A DNA stretch of 64,000 nt from Paractinoplanes pyxinae (GTDB taxonomy: Bacteria; Actinomycetota; Actinomycetes; Mycobacteriales; Micromonosporaceae), in the NCBI RefSeq assembly GCF_026626335.1, contig NZ_JAPNTZ010000027.1, forward strand, positions 1-64,000, read 5' to 3'. Both the position numbers and the translations under genes were made by a program. Positions 61,219 to 64,000 of the stretch are shown piece by piece (within the stretch, counting starts at the first letter, position 1; each line of letters opens with the position of its first letter). The notes below the pieces were generated by a model. That model worked only from the letters and a program-made list of their open reading frames with translations. It did no database searches and was not told the DNA's origin.

Positions 61219-62043
61219 ATGGGTTACGTAACCACTTCCGACGGCGTCGAGATCTTCTACAAGGACTGGGGCTCGGGCCAGCCCATCGTGTTCAGCCACG
61301 GCTGGCCGCTGTCCGCCGACGACTGGGACACCCAGATGCTCTACTTCCTGAGCAAGGGCTACCGCGTCGTCGCGGCCGACCGGCGGGGGCACGGCCGGTC
61401 CACTCAGGTCAGTGACGGCCACGACATGGACCACTACGCCGACGACCTCAAGGCTGTCGTCGAGCACCTCGACCTGCGTGACGCCATCCACGTCGGGCAC
61501 TCGACCGGTGGCGGCGAGGTCGCCCACTACATCGCCCGGCACGGCGAGGAGCGGGTGGCCCGGGCCGTGCTCATCAGCGCCGTCCCGCCGCTGATGGTGC
61601 AGACCGAGGCCAACCCGGGCGGCCTGCCCAAGAGCGTCTTCGACGACCTGCAGGCGCAGCTGGCGGCCAACCGCTCGGAGTTCTACCGCGCGCTGCCGTC
61701 CGGCCCGTTCTACGGCTTCAACCGTGAGGGTGTCGAGTCGTCCGAGGCGATCATCGCCAACTGGTGGCGTCAGGGCATGATGGGCGGGGCCAAGGCCCAC
61801 TACGACGGCATCGTCGCGTTCTCGCAGACCGACTTCACCGAGGACCTGAAGAAGATCACCGTCCCGGTCCTGGTCATGCACGGCACCGACGACCAGATCG
61901 TCCCCTACGCGGACGCCGGCCCGCTCTCGGTCAAGCTGGTCAAGAACGGCACGCTCAAGTCGTACGAGGGTTTCCCGCACGGCATGCCGACGACCCAGGC
62001 CGACACGATCAACGCCGACCTGCTGGAGTGGCTGCAGTCCTGA
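61219..62043 (+). CDS. alpha/beta hydrolase, non-heme chloroperoxidase-like
   Basis: 274 residues, paralogous to the protein encoded at 15008-15808, with long identical runs such as GQPIVFSHGWPLSADDWD. The nucleophile elbow is GHSTGGG, Asp is in MHGTDDQIVP and His in GFPHGMPTTQAD. It probably hydrolyses or perhydrolyses small esters. GCGGAG lies 6 bases before ATG 61219. A hairpin terminator follows. Confidence 0.92.
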   Translation: MGYVTTSDGVEIFYKDWGSGQPIVFSHGWPLSADDWDTQMLYFLSKGYRVVAADRRGHGRSTQVSDGHDMDHYADDLKAVVEHLDLRDAIHVGHSTGGGEVAHYIARHGEERVARAVLISAVPPLMVQTEANPGGLPKSVFDDLQAQLAANRSEFYRALPSGPFYGFNREGVESSEAIIANWWRQGMMGGAKAHYDGIVAFSQTDFTEDLKKITVPVLVMHGTDDQIVPYADAGPLSVKLVKNGTLKSYEGFPHGMPTTQADTINADLLEWLQS

Positions 62044-62049
62044 ACGGGG

Positions 62050-62083
62050 GCGTCCCCGGGGATTTCTGTATTCCCGGGGACGC
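62050..62083 (+). terminator. hairpin terminator after the second alpha/beta hydrolase gene
   Basis: GCGTCCCCGGG (62050-62060) pairs perfectly with CCCGGGGACGC (62073-62083), and the stem extends further into the loop with a G-U pair. Confidence 0.75.
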
Positions 62084-62121
62084 AGTCCGTAATTGGCGTT
62101 AGGCCTCTATTGTCGTCCCCC

Positions 62122-63060
62122 ATGGGAACGCTATCGAGGGTCCTCGTCGCGCTGGCCGCCATCCTGGCCACCGGGGCGGTGAACACTCCGGCCCATGCGA
62201 TCGCGAACGGTGACGGGGTGCCGGACGGAAAGTACGAATTCGCGGTCAAGCTCACCGATATCGGCATTCCGACCGCCGACGGGGGCAAGCGGAACAGTTC
62301 CTGTTCGGGCGGGCTGATCTCGCCGCACTGGGTGCTCACCGCCGGACACTGCTTCAAGGACGAGAACGACAAGCGCGTCTCTCGTACGGTGGCCGACAAG
62401 ACGATCGCCACGATCGGCCGGGCCGACCTCAAGGGCAAGGCCGGCATGACCGCCAACGTCGTGGAGGTCCGCCAGCACGGGGACGCCGACGTGGCGCTGG
62501 CCCGGCTCGACCGGGCGGTCACCGGCATCACGCCGCTCAAGCTCAACCGTACGAAACCGAAGGACGGCCAACGGCTGCGGCTGGTCGGATTCGGGTTGAC
62601 CAGCGGCACCGCCAAGCAGACGGCCAGCCGCCTGCAGACCGGGCAGTTCGAGGTCACCTCGGTCGCGAAGACCGAGCTGGGCGTGGAGGGCACGGCCCCG
62701 CGCAAGACCACCAGCGCCTGCCCGCACGACTCGGGCGGCCCCTATTTCACCGACGGCAAGCCGGCCGTGGTGGTGGCCGTGGTCAGCCGAGGGCCGCGCT
62801 GCCCGCACAGCGGCGCCGACACCTCCACCCGCGTAGACGCGATCGCGCCCTGGATCCTCTCGGTGGTCGGAAAAGACCTTTCGCCCCCGAAGAAGCCGAC
62901 CAACAAGCCGGCAGCGCCGGTGAAAGCAGCGCCGCAAGCGCAGGTGACCGAGCCCACACCACCCCTGCTCTGGATCGCCGCGATACCCCTGGTTCTGCTG
63001 GTCGGGGGGCTGTTGGTGTGGACGCTGAGACCGCGCCGGGGCAGTCACCGCCGCCGCTGA
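62122..63060 (+). CDS. secreted trypsin-like serine protease with C-terminal membrane anchor
   Basis: 312 residues. A signal peptide (about 1-26) is followed by an S1 protease domain with catalytic His in LTAGHC, Asp in DADVALARL and Ser in PHDSGGPYF. A Pro/Lys/Ala-rich spacer and one membrane helix (LLWIAAIPLVLLVGGLLVW) lead to a basic tail, so the enzyme should be held at the cell surface. There is no LPXTG. The ATG at 62122 has no ribosome site; TTG 62110 is in frame upstream. Confidence 0.9.
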   Translation: MGTLSRVLVALAAILATGAVNTPAHAIANGDGVPDGKYEFAVKLTDIGIPTADGGKRNSSCSGGLISPHWVLTAGHCFKDENDKRVSRTVADKTIATIGRADLKGKAGMTANVVEVRQHGDADVALARLDRAVTGITPLKLNRTKPKDGQRLRLVGFGLTSGTAKQTASRLQTGQFEVTSVAKTELGVEGTAPRKTTSACPHDSGGPYFTDGKPAVVVAVVSRGPRCPHSGADTSTRVDAIAPWILSVVGKDLSPPKKPTNKPAAPVKAAPQAQVTEPTPPLLWIAAIPLVLLVGGLLVWTLRPRRGSHRRR

Positions 63061-63165
63061 CAGCGCCGTATCAGCGATATGTGCGCGGGATGTCAGACCC
63101 CCGCGCGAATCTTCTTCCCGAGAGCCGGCGCCACACGGCGCTGCTCGCGACGGGAGGAAAGTGAC

Positions 63166-64000
63166 ATGAGTGACCTCGTGGTGCGTGCGGAGGGACTCCG
63201 CAAGCGCTTCGGCAAGACACAGGCACTCGACGGGGTGGACCTCGCGATGCGCCGTGGCACCGTGCTCGGCGTGCTCGGGCCGAACGGCGCCGGCAAGACC
63301 ACAGCCGTACGAGTTCTGGCCACCCTGCTGCGGCCGGACGAGGGCAGCGCCGAGGTGGCCGGCATCGACGTGCTCAAGGAGCCGGCCCGCGTGCGCCGCC
63401 GGATCGGCCTCACCGGCCAGTACGCCAGCGTCGACGAGGACCTGACCGGCACCCAGAACCTGGTGCTGATCGGCCAGCTGCTCGACCTGACGACCCGCGA
63501 CGCCAAGAAGCGCGCGGCCGAGCTGCTCGAGTGGTTCGACCTCACCGAGGCGGCGGGCCGGATGGCCAAGACCTACTCCGGCGGCATGCGGCGCCGGCTC
63601 GACCTGGCGGCCAGCCTGGTCGGCCACCCCGAGGTGATCTTCCTCGACGAGCCGACCACCGGCCTCGACCCGGCCAAGCGCGAGGACATGTGGGGCGTCG
63701 TGCGCACCCAGGTCACCCAGGGTTCGAGCGTCCTGCTGACCACGCAGTACCTGGAGGAGGCGGACGCCCTGGCCGACGAGATCGTGGTGATCAACCACGG
63801 CAAGGTGATCGCCCACGACACTCCGGACGGGCTCAAGCGCCGCGTCGGCGGCCTCACCCTGAGCGTGCGCCCGGCCGACCCGGCCAAGGTGCCGGAGACG
63901 CTTCGCGTGCTCGACGCGGTGGCCGCCCCCGGCACCAATGCCTCGGCCGAGACCGCTGCGGGCGCCCGTCCCGGCGCGGTCAGCGTGCCCGTGACCAGCG
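63166..64000 (+). CDS. DrrA-like ABC transporter ATP-binding protein (partial, runs off the right edge)
   Basis: The first 278 residues are present. Walker A LGPNGAGKTT, signature TYSGGMRRRLD and Walker B EVIFLDEPTTGLDP are intact, followed by the C-terminal extension of daunorubicin-resistance (DrrA) type ATPases. It probably exports a hydrophobic compound with an ABC-2 permease expected just beyond the window. GGGAGGAAA lies upstream of ATG 63166. Confidence 0.92.
   Translation, partial: MSDLVVRAEGLRKRFGKTQALDGVDLAMRRGTVLGVLGPNGAGKTTAVRVLATLLRPDEGSAEVAGIDVLKEPARVRRRIGLTGQYASVDEDLTGTQNLVLIGQLLDLTTRDAKKRAAELLEWFDLTEAAGRMAKTYSGGMRRRLDLAASLVGHPEVIFLDEPTTGLDPAKREDMWGVVRTQVTQGSSVLLTTQYLEEADALADEIVVINHGKVIAHDTPDGLKRRVGGLTLSVRPADPAKVPETLRVLDAVAAPGTNASAETAAGARPGAVSVPVTS

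Overview
The window is high-GC, gene-dense actinobacterial chromosome. GTG and TTG starts, ATGA and GTGA stop/start overlaps, CBM2-linked cellulase and AbfB-linked arabinanase genes, PASTA penicillin-binding protein, DUF574 methyltransferase, SARP regulator, CsbD, DUF3159 and DUF3455 genes all fit a mycelial, soil-type actinomycete. I would guess Micromonosporaceae, Actinoplanes-like; this is inferred from gene content only. No rRNA, tRNA, CRISPR array, transposase, phage gene or secondary-metabolite cluster was seen.

Layout. 0.3-0.6 kb: first copy of a duplicated hairpin element. 0.6-5.7 kb: a large secreted sugar-active protein and an animal-type heme peroxidase with LysM repeats. 5.9-10.8 kb: a zinc-starvation locus (ZnuA-like binding protein, ATPase, two permeases, ArsR-type regulator, convergent CobW-like protein), with Zur-like palindromes at both ends. 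10.8-14.9 kb: a leftward run of SARP regulator, esterase, Nei-type glycosylase, EEP-family hydrolase and aldo/keto reductase. 15-20 kb: alpha/beta hydrolase, class A PBP and GH13 enzyme, then the second hairpin element. 20.4-25.5 kb: small membrane proteins, DinB-like, SUKH-like, M14 peptidase and RecQ-like genes. 25.6-30.7 kb: a low-complexity remnant, an orphan Flp pilin, formaldehyde dehydrogenase, a YndJ-like membrane gene carrying two internal repeat arrays, a thioesterase and a 57-bp array. 30.7-35.8 kb: VanW/Ser-Thr kinase pair, baeRF-type protein, tandem universal stress protein and NmrA-like reductase. 35.8-40.9 kb: PadR pair, GlxA-type regulator, EamA exporter and an unusual radical SAM protein. 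41.2-46.5 kb: membrane protein and a 1352-residue signalling hybrid coupled to a STAS protein. 46.6-52.7 kb: vanadium-haloperoxidase-like protein, PASTA PBP, lipid kinase and phosphoesterase. 52.7-58.6 kb: irregular repeats, methyltransferase, DHFR-like protein, divergent GH12 and GH43 genes and a 71-bp array. 58.6-64 kb: DUF3159, CsbD, a broken DUF4232 lipoprotein, DUF3455, a second alpha/beta hydrolase, a trypsin-like protease and a DrrA-like ATPase running off the edge.

The strongest unexplained signal is the pair of about 260-bp elements at 314-573 (minus) and 20010-20268 (plus). Each opens with a perfect 26-bp-arm hairpin. The arms differ at 9 of 26 positions between copies, every change being compensated, while 17 loop bases are identical. 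Each copy sits just 3' of a gene in the same orientation. A second theme is tandem arrays that begin at or just after stop codons (30214, 54172, 57796, 60916) and a repeat core shared between a coding insertion near 29.5 kb and an array near 53 kb.
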